64,000 bases of DNA from Serratia plymuthica (lineage in GTDB: Bacteria; Pseudomonadota; Gammaproteobacteria; Enterobacterales; Enterobacteriaceae), in NCBI RefSeq assembly GCF_018336935.1, contig NZ_CP068771.1, forward strand, positions 3,720,001 to 3,784,000, written 5' to 3'. The position numbers were made by a program, and so were the translations under genes. This document shows positions 21,147-30,888 of this stretch, piece by piece; the stretch's first letter is position 1, and each line of letters opens with the position of its first letter. The notes beneath the pieces are model-generated. The model ran no database searches. It was not told the DNA's origin and was given only the letters and a program-made list of their open reading frames with translations.

Positions 21147-22133
21147 CTAAACTTTTCGATTCTGTAATGCGATAAACAGGATCAGCACACCGCCCCACAG
21201 GGCCATGGTCAGATAGCTGCTGACGCCCAGCAGGTTGAGGCCGCTTTCCAGCATTTGCAGCACAATCAGCGCCAGCACCAGGCCAAGCACCCGGCCAAAA
21301 CCGCCGTCCGGATTAATGCCGCCCAGCACCGAAGCAAGAATGGTCACCAGCAGGTAGGATTCGCCGTAACCGGCCTTGGCCGAGTTGAACTTGGCCATCA
21401 TCAATAGGGCTGCGCCCCAGCCGAGCAAGGCCGACAGGATATACACCGCGATCTGCACCCGGGCGGTATTGACCCCGCTAAACCGGGTAGCCTGTTCGTT
21501 GGAGCCGATCAGATACAAACTGCGGCCCAGCGAGGTGTGCTCCAGCAGCAGCCACAGGCCGACGGCCACCAGCAGGAACAGCAGCAGCGCCACCGGAATG
21601 CCGAGCAGGCTGCCGTTGCCGAAGAACTGAATCACCGCCGGGAAACCGGAGATCACCGCGCCGTTGGACAGCAGGATATTCAGGCCGGCGATCAGCGTCA
21701 TGGTGCCGAGCGAGGCCAGAATCGGCGAAACGCCGACCCAGGCGATCAGCACGCCGTTAAGCGCGCCGATGGCGACCGCGACCAGCAGCCCGGCCAGCAG
21801 CGCCAGCGCTAAAAACAGCGGTTGATCCGGGTGGCTGACGATAATCGCCGCCATCACCAGCGAGCAGGCGTTGGCACCGGCGATGATCGACAGATTAATG
21901 CCGCCGGTCAGCATGGTAATGCCCATGCCGAGCGCCAGCATGCCGAGGATCGGCAGCTGCGAGGCGATCGACTGGAAGTTGCCGACGCTGAAGAAACGCG
22001 ATCCGAGCAGCCCGGCAAACAGCAGCGCCACGGCGATGATGATCGCGCTTTGCAGGCGGATGATCCGATCGTTCGGGATCAGGCGGGTTAACGAATTCAT
22101 GTCATAGCTCCTTGGCCAGCTTGCGTTTTTCAT
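21147..22133 (-). CDS. Sugar ABC transporter permease (second)
   Basis: An inner-membrane RbsC-family permease of 328 residues with about ten hydrophobic segments and the family loop GINLSIIAGANACS. It overlaps the other permease gene by 32 bases, which indicates coupling. With its partner it forms the heteromeric channel of the importer. The substrate is unknown and probably a pentose-type sugar given the kinase downstream. Confidence 0.92.
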   Translation of the reverse strand: MKNASWPRSYDMNSLTRLIPNDRIIRLQSAIIIAVALLFAGLLGSRFFSVGNFQSIASQLPILGMLALGMGITMLTGGINLSIIAGANACSLVMAAIIVSHPDQPLFLALALLAGLLVAVAIGALNGVLIAWVGVSPILASLGTMTLIAGLNILLSNGAVISGFPAVIQFFGNGSLLGIPVALLLFLLVAVGLWLLLEHTSLGRSLYLIGSNEQATRFSGVNTARVQIAVYILSALLGWGAALLMMAKFNSAKAGYGESYLLVTILASVLGGINPDGGFGRVLGLVLALIVLQMLESGLNLLGVSSYLTMALWGGVLILFIALQNRKV

Positions 22134-23091
22134 TCCAGGCGGTGCTGCTGATGCTGATCAAAATGATCGCGCCGCTGAACACCTGGTGCCAATAAGCCGA
22201 CACGCTGAGCAGCGTCAGGCCGTTTTGCAGGAAGGCCAGCAACACGACGCCAAGCAGCGTGCCGGTCAGCGATCCGCGGCCGCCGGTCATGCTGGTGCCG
22301 CCGAGCACCACCGCCGCCAGCACCGTCAGCTCAAAGCCGAGCAGCGAGTTGGGCGCGACCGACTGGGTGATTTGCGCCTGAACCACTGCGGCGATGCCGG
22401 CCAGAATGCCCATGTAGCCATAAACGTAGAAGTGCAGCCGCAGCAGGTTCAACCCCAGGCGCGACGCCGCATCGCGGTTGCCGCCCATGGCGAAGATCTG
22501 GCGGCCGAGGCGGGTAAAGTTCATCAGCACGCCGGTGACGATCACCACCGCCAGCAGGCACAGCAGCGGCAGCGTCAGGCCGTAGTCGTAGCCATCGGCG
22601 CCCTGGAACGAGAACCAGTTGATACCGTCCATAAACCAGTCCGGGAACCCGTACAGCCAGGTGCCGTTGGTGGCGTATACCAGCAGGCCATAGAACAGGT
22701 TCAGGGTGGCGATGGTGATGATGATGGCCGGCACCTTCAGCCAGTACACCAGAAAACCGTTCACCAGCCCGAGCAACAGGCCGACGCCCATCGCCAGCAC
22801 GAATGCCAAAGGGAAGCCGCCGCCGTGCTGAATAACCCAGGTAGCCATCACATACTGGGCGATGGCGGTGATGGCCGGGAACGAAATGTCGATGCCACCG
22901 GCAATCAGCACCACGAACAGGCCACAGGCGAGAATGCCGAGAATGGCGTAGCTGGTGGCGACGTCGGTCAGGTTGCCGAGCGTCAGAAATTCGCTGGTGC
23001 CGGCGCTCAGGCCAATGGCCAGCAGCAACACCAGCAGGCCCAGGTAAAACTCATGCCGGCCGGCCAGGCGGGCCAGTAATGACTTATCCAT
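22102..23091 (-). CDS. Sugar ABC transporter permease (first)
   Basis: An RbsC/LsrC-like inner-membrane permease of 329 residues. It contains the conserved GGIDISFPAITAI loop and VLGGTSMTGGRGSL near the C-terminus. It overlaps the ATPase gene by eight bases and the following permease gene by 32. Two different permeases, as in LsrCD or AraH-split systems, suggest a heterodimeric channel. Confidence 0.92.
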   Translation of the reverse strand: MDKSLLARLAGRHEFYLGLLVLLLAIGLSAGTSEFLTLGNLTDVATSYAILGILACGLFVVLIAGGIDISFPAITAIAQYVMATWVIQHGGGFPLAFVLAMGVGLLLGLVNGFLVYWLKVPAIIITIATLNLFYGLLVYATNGTWLYGFPDWFMDGINWFSFQGADGYDYGLTLPLLCLLAVVIVTGVLMNFTRLGRQIFAMGGNRDAASRLGLNLLRLHFYVYGYMGILAGIAAVVQAQITQSVAPNSLLGFELTVLAAVVLGGTSMTGGRGSLTGTLLGVVLLAFLQNGLTLLSVSAYWHQVFSGAIILISISSTAWNEKRKLAKEL

Positions 23092-24583
23092 TCACCACCT
23101 CGGCGATCTGTTGTTCGGTGCTGTGGTGCGGCGAAAACTCGGCGATCAGTTCGCCTTTGCGCATCACCATCACCCGATGGCTGTTGTAATAGGCTTCCGG
23201 GATCTCGTCGCAGATCATCAACACCGCCATGCCGAGCTCGGCCAGATCTTTGGCGATCTGGTAGATCCCCTCTTTGTTGGCGATATCCACCCCGACGGTG
23301 GGCGAGTCGAGGATCAGGATCTTCGGCTGGGTCGCCACCCACTTGGCGATGGCGATACGTTGGGCGTTGCCGCCGGACAGGGTTTTGACCGGCAGAGCGC
23401 TGTCGGACACCTTGATGTTCAGGTCACGGATCAGCCGGTTGACCAGCGCGGTCGCCTTGGCGTGATCCAGCAACCCAAGCGGGGTATGCAGTTGATCGAA
23501 CACCGTGACGATGGTGTTGTCGTAGATCGACTGTTCCATGATCAACCCCTGGGTCAGACGATCTTCCGACACGTAGCCGATGCCGTGGCGCACCGCTTCT
23601 CGGTTGTTGTGCAGCCGCACCGGTTGACCGTCGATTTTGATTTCACCGCTGTCCGGGCGCGTCATGCCGAACAGGCTGAGGCACAGCTCGGTGCGGCCTG
23701 CGCCGAGCAGCCCGACGATCGAGACTATTTCGCCGCCGCGCAGCGAAAGATTGATGTCCCGGTATTTGCCGTGCCGGCTGAGGTGGCAGACCTCGAGCAG
23801 CGGGGCGGTTTCGGCTGGCGGGCGTGCCGGCAGTTGGCTGTAGTGGAAGCGTTGGCCGGTCATCAGGAACGCCAGTTCGTGGCTGTCGAGCTGGCTTGCC
23901 GGGTAAGTGCCGACCAGCTTGCCGTCGCGCATCACGCTAATACGGTCGGCGACTTCCATCACCTCATCCAGGCGATGGCTGACAAACACCACGCAGATGC
24001 CCGCCGCTTTCAGCTCGTTGACCACCCGCAGCAGGCCGTTGACCTCCTGACGCGTCAGTGACGCGGTAGGCTCATCCATAATCACCAGCCGGGCATCGGC
24101 GGCAATGGCGCGGCAAATCGCCACCAGTTGGCGATCGGCAATCGACAGTTTTTCGACTTTTTTATCGGGATCGATATGCACCCCGACGCGGGCCATGGCG
24201 TCCAGCGCCGTCTGGCGCATTACCTGCTTGCGCACCCAGAAATGGCCGCCGGGCAGATAGCGATGAATGGCGATATTTTCCGCCACCGTCAGATTGGGGA
24301 ATAACGACAGATCCTGATAAATCACCTGAATGCCGTAATGGCCGGAGAGCTGCGGCGTCAGGGAATGAAAGAGTTTGCCTTCCAGCGAAATATTGGCGCC
24401 TTTTTCCGGCTGATAAACGCCGGAAATAATTTTAATAATGGTACTTTTGCCGCAGCCATTTTGTCCGGCCAGGCAATGCACTTCGCCGATATTCAGCGTC
24501 AGGTTGATCTGGTCCAGTGCCAGCACGCCTGGAAATCTTTTACTGATATTTTCCAGGGTGATAAATGCGGTGGATGTGGTCAT
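23084..24583 (-). CDS. Sugar ABC transporter ATP-binding protein (double domain)
   Basis: A cytoplasmic ATPase of 499 residues with two fused nucleotide-binding domains, as in RbsA/AraG. Domain 1 has Walker A GQNGCGKST, a modified signature LSIADRQ and Walker B VIMDEPTAS. Domain 2 has the degenerate Walker A GLLGAGRTE, usual for this family, signature LSGGNAQR and Walker B ILDSPTVGVD. Downstream permeases overlap it; the binding-protein gene lies 99 bases upstream across a strong hairpin. Confidence 0.95.
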   Translation of the reverse strand: MTTSTAFITLENISKRFPGVLALDQINLTLNIGEVHCLAGQNGCGKSTIIKIISGVYQPEKGANISLEGKLFHSLTPQLSGHYGIQVIYQDLSLFPNLTVAENIAIHRYLPGGHFWVRKQVMRQTALDAMARVGVHIDPDKKVEKLSIADRQLVAICRAIAADARLVIMDEPTASLTRQEVNGLLRVVNELKAAGICVVFVSHRLDEVMEVADRISVMRDGKLVGTYPASQLDSHELAFLMTGQRFHYSQLPARPPAETAPLLEVCHLSRHGKYRDINLSLRGGEIVSIVGLLGAGRTELCLSLFGMTRPDSGEIKIDGQPVRLHNNREAVRHGIGYVSEDRLTQGLIMEQSIYDNTIVTVFDQLHTPLGLLDHAKATALVNRLIRDLNIKVSDSALPVKTLSGGNAQRIAIAKWVATQPKILILDSPTVGVDIANKEGIYQIAKDLAELGMAVLMICDEIPEAYYNSHRVMVMRKGELIAEFSPHHSTEQQIAEVVNG

Positions 24584-24611
24584 AGCGTTAACCTGTGCAG
24601 GTTTTTATTAT

Positions 24612-24640
24612 CGTCGGGCGCGGTAGGCTGCGCGCCGACG
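24612..24640. other. Intercistronic GC-rich hairpin in sugar operon
   Basis: CGTCGG+GCGC pairs with GCGC+CCGACG around about 8 bases, with one bulge. It lies between the binding-protein gene and the ATPase gene and has no T tract on the minus strand. It therefore looks like an mRNA-stabilising or partial-attenuation stem that raises the binding protein over the membrane parts. Confidence 0.5.
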
Positions 24641-24682
24641 TTATTTAATTACTTTCCCGGTGTGGCGCAATATTACTGAAGG

Positions 24683-25669
24683 CTAGAAGCCCAGCGATTT
24701 GGCATTATCTTTGGTGACTTCAAGAATTTTATTAAACCGAATCACTTTCTTATCCATATCGACGTCGGCTTTACCCAGCCCTTCGATCGACAAATCTTTG
24801 GTCACTTCCTTGCCCTGCAACAGTTGGTCGGCCACCGTCACCAGCGCATAGCCGGCGTCTTTCGGGTCCCACAGCAGCACTTTCTTGATATCCCCGCGCA
24901 TCAGGTAAGGGGCTGCCTGCGCCGGCATGGCGATGCCGACCACGGCAATCTTGTCCTTGGCGCGCTTCTTGGCGACCGCCTGGCCGGCACCGATCGGGCC
25001 GAGGGAGCCAAAACCGATAATGCCTTTCATCTGCGGATAGGTTTTCATCAAATCCAGCGTGGTGGCGTAGGATTTATCGATGCTTTCCGCTACCGGCAGG
25101 CGCGAAGTGACTTCGAACATGTCCGGATATTTGGCTTTCTGGTATTTGATGGCGGAATCGGCCCAGGCGTTGTGCAGCGGCACGGTCAGCGAGCCGACGT
25201 AAATGGCGTAGCCACCTTTGCCGCCCATGTCTTTCGCCAGCTCGTCAACGTTGGCTTGCGCGTACTTCTCGCTGTCGATGGTTTCGATGTCCCACTGGCC
25301 GATCTGCTGGTCCGGGGATTCATGGGTCAGTACCACGATGCCTTTCTCGCGCGCTTTTTTCAGCACCGGTTCCAGCACTTTGGCGTCGTTTGGCACCACG
25401 ATGATGGCGTTAACGTTTTTGGCGATCAGGTCTTCAATCACTTTGACCTGTGCGGCCGGGTCTGGCGTGGAAGGCCCGGTTTGGTAAGCGTTGACGTCGA
25501 GCTTTTTGGCCGCGTCGTTTACGCCCACTTCCATACGGTTGAACCAGGGAATGCCGGTCACTTTGGCAACCACGGCGATCTCGTACTTTTCAGCGGCAAA
25601 AGCAGGTGTTGTCGATAACATGCACGCAGAAACCACACATGCATTTAATAATGCGAGGTTAAATTTCAT
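24683..25669 (-). CDS. Periplasmic sugar-binding protein of ABC importer
   Basis: A 328-residue exported binding protein of the ribose/AI-2 type (peripla_BP_4). The signal peptide is cleaved near residue 25 (TPAFA/AEKY). IAVVAKVTGIPWFN at the N-terminus, the segment AIIVVPNDAKVLEPVL and WDPKDAGYALV resemble LsrB/RhaS-like proteins. It is the first gene of the minus-strand operon; no regulator gene is adjacent. Annotation as an AI-2 binder would be unsafe because kinase and SIS partners differ from lsrK/lsrF. Confidence 0.92.
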   Translation of the reverse strand: MKFNLALLNACVVSACMLSTTPAFAAEKYEIAVVAKVTGIPWFNRMEVGVNDAAKKLDVNAYQTGPSTPDPAAQVKVIEDLIAKNVNAIIVVPNDAKVLEPVLKKAREKGIVVLTHESPDQQIGQWDIETIDSEKYAQANVDELAKDMGGKGGYAIYVGSLTVPLHNAWADSAIKYQKAKYPDMFEVTSRLPVAESIDKSYATTLDLMKTYPQMKGIIGFGSLGPIGAGQAVAKKRAKDKIAVVGIAMPAQAAPYLMRGDIKKVLLWDPKDAGYALVTVADQLLQGKEVTKDLSIEGLGKADVDMDKKVIRFNKILEVTKDNAKSLGF

Positions 25670-26009
25670 TTCGCTGTACCTTTTTTATCTGTAGGGGTGG
25701 CTGTTTTTCCACCAGTGCAGATTACAAAGGAATGGAAGGGGGGACGTAACCGAAGTTGGGGAAATGTGATCCACGCACATTGAAGTAAAATTATGGCGGT
25801 TTTAATGTTAATTAAATGTTTAATAATCTTTCGGTGGTAATATTACTACGTGAAATCATCATTTATTTAACAAAATAAACCATATTTATTTACATATGTG
25901 CAACTTTGTGGGTGTGGGAATGGCGTTTTGGGGCGATAAAAATGCCGGCAGGCGAGCCCGGCATTGAAGCATTTAACGGGGGTGTGAGCAAGATCACCTT
26001 AAGGGCGGG
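25670..26009. promoter_or_regulatory. Promoter region of the sugar operon and gdhA 3' end
   Basis: A 340-bp gap. The right end holds the gdhA terminator. The AT-rich middle (25785-25900) probably holds the sugar-operon promoter. A CRP-like sequence at 25764-25781 has its half-sites one base too close, so I do not call it. Confidence 0.45.
25938..25965 (-). terminator. Terminator after gdhA
   Basis: On the minus strand AATGCCGG pairs with CCGGCATT and is followed by TTT and then ATCG, downstream of the gdhA stop. Confidence 0.75.
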
Positions 26010-27353
26010 TTACAGCACACCCTGTGCCAGCATGGCGTCGGCAACCTTGACGAACCCGGCGATATTGGCGCCATGCACATAGTGAGTTTGCTTCCCTTCA
26101 CCGCCGTATTCGACGCAGGCTTGGTGGATATCCGCCATGATATGTTGTAAACGTACATCCACTTTTTCTGCCCGCCAGCTGATGCGTGCGGCATTCTGCG
26201 CCATCTCCAGCCCGGAAGTGGCCACGCCGCCGGCGTTGGCGGCTTTGCCGGGGGCAAACAGCACGCCGGCATCCAGGAACGCATCGGTAGCCTGAATGGT
26301 GGTAGGCATATTGGCGCCCTCGGCCACAGCTTTAACCCCGTTGCGGATCAGCAACTGTGCGGCTGCCAAATCCAGTTCGTTTTGGGTCGCGCACGGCAGT
26401 GCGATATCCACAGGTACGCTCCACGGCTGCTGGCCGGCCAGGTAGGTCAGGCCGCGCTCACGGGCGTAGTCTTCCACCCGGCCGTAACGCTGATTCTTGA
26501 TTTCCGCCAGATGAGCCAGCTTCTCGGTGGTGAAACCGGCCTCATCGACCACGGTGCCGCCCGAGTCAGACGCGGTGATCACGCGCGCGTCCAGCTCCAG
26601 CGCCTTCTCGATGGCGTACTGCGCCACATTGCCCGAGCCGGAAACGGCGACCCGCATTCCCTCAAAGCCCAGCCCGTGGCGTTGCAGCATGGCGTCGGTG
26701 AAATAGACCAGCCCATAGCCGGTGGCTTCGGGCCGGATCAGGCTGCCGCCGAACGACAGCCCTTTGCCGGTAAACACGCAGGCGGTGTTGTTGGACAGTT
26801 TTTTCATCATGCCGGTCATAAAGCCGACTTCACGGCCGCCAACGCCGATATCCCCGGCGGGCACATCGGTATCCGGGCCAAGATGACGGTACAGTTCGGT
26901 CATCAGCGACTGGCAGAACCGCATGATCTCCGCCTGGCTTTTGCCCTTTGGATCGAAATCCGATCCGCCTTTACCGCCGCCCATGGGTAAGGTGGTCAGC
27001 GCATTTTTGAAGGTCTGCTCGAAGCCGAGGAATTTCAGAATCGATAAATTTACCGACGGATGAAAACGCATGCCGCCTTTATACGGCCCGATGGCGGAAT
27101 TGAACTGCACGCGCCAGGCGCGGTTAACCTGCACCTGGCCGCGATCGTCCACCCAACTGACGCGGAACTGGATGGCACGCTCCGGCTCCACCAACCGCTC
27201 CAGCAACGCATGTTCGCGATAGCGCGGGTTGCGTTCGATAAACGGCCACAGCGAAGTGAACACTTCTCTTACCGCCTGCAAATATTCGGGCTGGTGAGGA
27301 TTATGGCGTTGTAGCGAGGACAAAAACGATTCTACCGAGACGGCATTTTCCAT
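26010..27353 (-). CDS. gdhA: NADP-specific glutamate dehydrogenase
   Basis: A cytoplasmic hexameric enzyme of 447 residues, the usual length; it makes glutamate from 2-oxoglutarate and ammonium with NADPH. GPYKGGMRFHPSV and the catalytic-lysine segment LPMGGGKGGSDFDPKGKS are intact, and the Rossmann motif is VSGSGNVAQYA. It is a single gene with its own terminator, placed between the sugar operon and uspA. Confidence 0.97.
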   Translation of the reverse strand: MENAVSVESFLSSLQRHNPHQPEYLQAVREVFTSLWPFIERNPRYREHALLERLVEPERAIQFRVSWVDDRGQVQVNRAWRVQFNSAIGPYKGGMRFHPSVNLSILKFLGFEQTFKNALTTLPMGGGKGGSDFDPKGKSQAEIMRFCQSLMTELYRHLGPDTDVPAGDIGVGGREVGFMTGMMKKLSNNTACVFTGKGLSFGGSLIRPEATGYGLVYFTDAMLQRHGLGFEGMRVAVSGSGNVAQYAIEKALELDARVITASDSGGTVVDEAGFTTEKLAHLAEIKNQRYGRVEDYARERGLTYLAGQQPWSVPVDIALPCATQNELDLAAAQLLIRNGVKAVAEGANMPTTIQATDAFLDAGVLFAPGKAANAGGVATSGLEMAQNAARISWRAEKVDVRLQHIMADIHQACVEYGGEGKQTHYVHGANIAGFVKVADAMLAQGVL

Positions 27354-27497
27354 GGATAGCTCCTTTTAGCATTAATGTTCCCCCATTGTTTTTATAAATA
27401 TTGGTATGGATAAAGTGTGGGGGATGATGTTGTGTCTTTAGCGACTATATCACTGGAGGGCGGTTGATTATCAAGCGATTAGTGATGACGGCAGAAC

Positions 27498-27522
27498 GAA
27501 AAACGCCCGCGGCGGCGGGCGT
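27498..27522 (-). terminator. Terminator after uspA
   Basis: On the minus strand ACGCCCGC pairs with GCGGGCGT around CGCC, followed by TTTTCG. Confidence 0.75.
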
Positions 27523-27549
27523 GGGCAAGCTATGTTTGTGGGGGCTTAC

Positions 27550-27996
27550 TTAATTTGCGTCTTTTTCTTCTTCATCACGCAGCGGCACAATCAGCATGTC
27601 GATATGAACGGTGTTGATCAACTGGCGCGCAGAGGACATCAGCTTGCTCCAGAAATCCTGGTGGTGGCCGCACAGCACCAGGTCCATATCGTATTTCTTG
27701 ATGGCATCGACCAGCACCTGCGCCAAATCGCCGCTGCCGCTCAGGGTTTCGGTGATCGGATAACCGGCATTTTGCGAAAGCTCGGTCAGCGCGTGGTGGG
27801 TTTCCTCGGAGATACGCTTTTGCATATCGCCGAGATTAACGTCGATCAGGCCGGTATACAGGTCGGAATAGTTAACATCTACGTGGATCAGGGAAACTTT
27901 GGCGTTGTACGGCCGCGCCATAGATACGGCTTTTTCCACCAGAATTTTGCTCTCTGGGGACAGGTCTACCGCAATCAGAATGTGTTTGTAAGCCAT
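27550..27996 (-). CDS. uspA: Universal stress protein A
   Basis: A cytoplasmic alpha/beta protein of 148 residues. It begins [16 protein letters not shown] as in enteric UspA and contains the C-terminal [14 protein letters not shown]. Like E. coli UspA it lacks a clear ATP-binding GxxG-GS loop ([18 protein letters not shown] instead). It has a few extra acidic residues at the end (EEEKDAN). It is divergent from uspB, as in E. coli. Confidence 0.96.
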   Translation of the reverse strand: MAYKHILIAVDLSPESKILVEKAVSMARPYNAKVSLIHVDVNYSDLYTGLIDVNLGDMQKRISEETHHALTELSQNAGYPITETLSGSGDLAQVLVDAIKKYDMDLVLCGHHQDFWSKLMSSARQLINTVHIDMLIVPLRDEEEKDAN

Positions 27997-28613
27997 GAGA
28001 ATACTCCTTCCATATAATGCCGATTAAAGGGTTAGCAGGCATTTCAGCGTACCAGCCTGGCGCTTTAGGTTTACCTGCATTTTATCATTCAGATAACACA
28101 ATGATATGTTGGGGCGATCACAGTGTGCCGCATCAGAAAATCTCTTCATCTCTACCCTTGCCAGTTTTACACCCGCCGGGCTGAAAATCCTATCATTACT
28201 GGGGTTATTGGCGGTTTGATCGTTTGAAACATAAGCGTTCTTAAACAGAGTATAGCCTCAAATGCCCTTCCGGCCGTGGAAAAGACCGGGAGTGGCGGGC
28301 AGGGGCGGTTATTGCTTATAACCCATCGATGGGTGACAAATAGCCAGATTGCGGTAAATTTTATCTACTGCTCAGGCCAGTTTGCGTTTCATTCACCTAC
28401 AATAATGAATATGGGCCTCACCCTTTCTTCTCTGAGTCGGTCCGCGCTACGGGTACTTTACCTGGCGACGGTTTGTTTCAGAGGCTGTGGGTTATGCGCG
28501 GCCCGAGCGGTAAAAGGGGATCGGAGCGGTAGGCTCCCGCAGTAATGGGCATCGAGGTAGGGCAGTTGGACCCGGCGGAGCGCCGCGGATAACAACGCCT
28601 TGAGGGGGCAATC
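27997..28613. promoter_or_regulatory. uspA/uspB divergent intergenic region
   Basis: 617 bp without a convincing gene. It should contain the uspA and uspB promoters. An 89-codon open frame at 28276-28545 has no family features and is not called. No clear dyad or terminator was seen. Confidence 0.45.
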
Positions 28614-28949
28614 ATGATCAGTACCGTCGCGCTGTTTTGGGCTTTGTGTGTGGTGTGTGTGGTAAACATGGTGCGGTATTACTCTTCTCTGCGTGCGCTG
28701 CTGGTGGTGTTGCGCGGCTGCGATCCGCTGTTGTACCAATACGTCGATGGCGGCGGTTTCTTTACGGCCCACGGTCAGCCGAGCAAGCAGTTGCGGCTGG
28801 TGCGCTACATTTTCTCGCAGCGCTACGTCGAGCATCACGATCCGGAGTTTATTCGCCGTTGTGAGCGGGTGCGCGGGCAGTTTATGCTGACTTCCGCCCT
28901 GTGCGGGCTGGTGGTCGTCAGCCTGCTGGCGCTGATGATCTGGTATTAA
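28614..28949 (+). CDS. uspB: Universal stress protein B
   Basis: An inner-membrane protein of 111 residues. The ATG follows GAGGGGG. Hydrophobic helices lie at about 1-20 ([19 protein letters not shown]) and 90-110. The middle [17 protein letters not shown] is typical of UspB, which is RpoS-dependent and linked to stationary-phase ethanol resistance in E. coli. It converges with pit. Confidence 0.95.
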   Translation: MISTVALFWALCVVCVVNMVRYYSSLRALLVVLRGCDPLLYQYVDGGGFFTAHGQPSKQLRLVRYIFSQRYVEHHDPEFIRRCERVRGQFMLTSALCGLVVVSLLALMIWY

Positions 28950-28981
28950 ACCGGGCGGTTTCCCTCAGCTACGGGCAAAAA

Positions 28982-29007
28982 AAAGGCGGCCACAACGGGC
29001 CGCCTTT
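28982..29007. terminator. Bidirectional terminator uspB/pit
   Basis: AAAGGCGGCC pairs perfectly with GGCCGCCTTT around ACAACG, between convergent genes. Confidence 0.85.
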
Positions 29008-29024
29008 CTCATGGAACAAGCTGC

Positions 29025-30527
29025 TTAGATAACCTTAAGCGCCAGCCAGTACAGTGAACCGGAAAGCAGAATCGAAATCGGCAGGGTCAGTAACCAGGCC
29101 AACAGGATGTTCTTCACGGTTTTGCTCTGTACGCCGCCGCCGTCCACGATCATCGTCCCGGCTACCGCCGAAGAGAGTACGTGGGTGGTGGAAACCGGCA
29201 TACCGGTGTAGCTGGCCACGCCGATCGACAAGGCCGCGGTCATCTGAGCCGACACGCCCTGAGCGTAGGTCATGCCCTTCTTACCGATTTTCTCGCCGAT
29301 GGTGGTGGCAACGCGCTTCCAGCCAACCATGGTGCCGAGTGACAGCGCCAGAGCAACCGCAACGATGATCCACAGCGGTGCATACTCAACGGTTTGCAGC
29401 AGATCCTGACGCAGGTTCTTCAGGAAACGCTGGTCCGCGGCGGAGGTTTCCGGCAGTTTGGCGACCTTGTCTGCGGTATCCGTTACGCACATCAGCAGGC
29501 GACGCAGATGGCTGCGCTGTTCTACCGTCAGTTGATCGTAACTTTGCAGATTGTTCAGCAGGCCCTGCGTCAGCTCAATCGCCGGCATGGCGCGGGAACT
29601 GTCACAGTGGAACTCGGTCGGCTTATTCGGCGAAACCTCATCCTCCGGGCTTGGCACCAGCGGCGTCAGGGACACCACGTGTGACAGGGCATCGCCGTGC
29701 TGCTGGTAATATTGCTGCAAGTGGGTCACGGCATCGCGCGTACGGGTGATGTCATAACCGGTTGCATTCATATTGACCACGAAACCGGCCGGCGCAACGC
29801 CGATCAGCACCAGCATGATAAGGCCGATGCCTTTCTGGCCGTCGTTGGCGCCGTGCGAGAAGCTGACGCCGATAGCCGACAGGATCAGTGCGATACGGGT
29901 CCAGAACGGCGGCTTGCGTTTGCCGTCGACCTTTTCGCGTTCCGCAGGGGTCATGTGGATACGCTGGCGTTTCTTGTTGCCGCTCCAATAGCGGCGCAAG
30001 GCAAACACCATCAGCCCGGCGACCATCATGCCGACCAGCGGCGAGATGAGCAATGACAGGAAAATACCGATCATTTTCGGGACGTTAAGCGCATCCACCA
30101 CCGAGGTGTGGGTCATCAGTGCATTGGTTAAACCAACACCGATAATTGCGCCAATCAGCGTATGGGAACTGGAGGCCGGCAGACCGAAATACCAGGTGCC
30201 GAGGTTCCAGATAATCGCCGCCAGCAGCATGGAGAAGACCATGGCTAATCCGTGCGCTGAACTGACGTTCAACAACAGATCGGTAGGCAACAGGTGAACA
30301 ATGGCGTAAGCAACACTCAAACCACCGAGCATAACGCCAAGAAAGTTGAACAAGCCCGCCATCACGACCGCAAGTTGCGAGCGCATGGCACGGGTATAGA
30401 TTACTGTAGCGACCGCATTGGCCGTATCATGAAAGCCGTTGATGGCTTCATAAAACAACACGAACAACAATGCGAGAATTAACATCAGGCCGGTATGGAA
30501 ATCCAGGCCTGCGAACAAATGCAGCAT
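29025..30527 (-). CDS. pitA: Low-affinity inorganic phosphate transporter
   Basis: A 500-residue PiT-family permease of the inner membrane that takes up metal-phosphate with protons. The duplicated family signature is visible: [18 protein letters not shown] near residue 30 and [18 protein letters not shown] near 450. A central hydrophilic loop of about 100 residues (280-380) separates two hydrophobic halves. It sits beside uspB and yhiN as in E. coli; PitA and PitB cannot be told apart from sequence alone, and context favours PitA. Confidence 0.93.
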   Translation of the reverse strand: MLHLFAGLDFHTGLMLILALLFVLFYEAINGFHDTANAVATVIYTRAMRSQLAVVMAGLFNFLGVMLGGLSVAYAIVHLLPTDLLLNVSSAHGLAMVFSMLLAAIIWNLGTWYFGLPASSSHTLIGAIIGVGLTNALMTHTSVVDALNVPKMIGIFLSLLISPLVGMMVAGLMVFALRRYWSGNKKRQRIHMTPAEREKVDGKRKPPFWTRIALILSAIGVSFSHGANDGQKGIGLIMLVLIGVAPAGFVVNMNATGYDITRTRDAVTHLQQYYQQHGDALSHVVSLTPLVPSPEDEVSPNKPTEFHCDSSRAMPAIELTQGLLNNLQSYDQLTVEQRSHLRRLLMCVTDTADKVAKLPETSAADQRFLKNLRQDLLQTVEYAPLWIIVAVALALSLGTMVGWKRVATTIGEKIGKKGMTYAQGVSAQMTAALSIGVASYTGMPVSTTHVLSSAVAGTMIVDGGGVQSKTVKNILLAWLLTLPISILLSGSLYWLALKVI

Positions 30528-30888
30528 AAGCGTTACGCCAGTTTGTGGACATGAACGCCGCGCATTATCCGTGACAACCGGGGCCGGGGAAAAGGAAAAT
30601 ATGACGTTTTTTTGATTTGGATATGACGAAACGATGGCGCTGGCATGACAAAGATATGAAATATCAGAACCTTATGCTGATAAGCGTGCTGTAATATTTT
30701 CTTACTATGGCGTTGACGGCGTCATGGCTTTACAATCTGCCGCCGTAAAGTTGTCGGTTACCGGTAGCGAAACGGCGTAATATGGCGGCCTTTTGTCGCG
30801 ATTGTGGTTTTTTACACCCAAAATAATTGGCGTTGCAGCAAGGCAGTTGCAGCTTCAGGTATGAAGGGATATTCAGAAAGAGGCGCAG
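30528..30888. promoter_or_regulatory. pitA / yhiN divergent region
   Basis: 361 bp holding the promoters of the two divergent genes. I saw no terminator, no gene and no clear operator. Confidence 0.4.

Noticed and set aside
25764..25781. CRP-like sequence upstream of the sugar-binding protein gene
   Set aside because: TGTGA and the CACA half are one base too close; CRP spacing is strict.
28276..28545. 89-codon frame between uspA and uspB
   Set aside because: No family features; probably part of the uspB leader.
30830..30875. ERIC-like TGCAGCTTCAGGTAT upstream of yhiN
   Set aside because: Only a loose match to one arm; not separable from chance.
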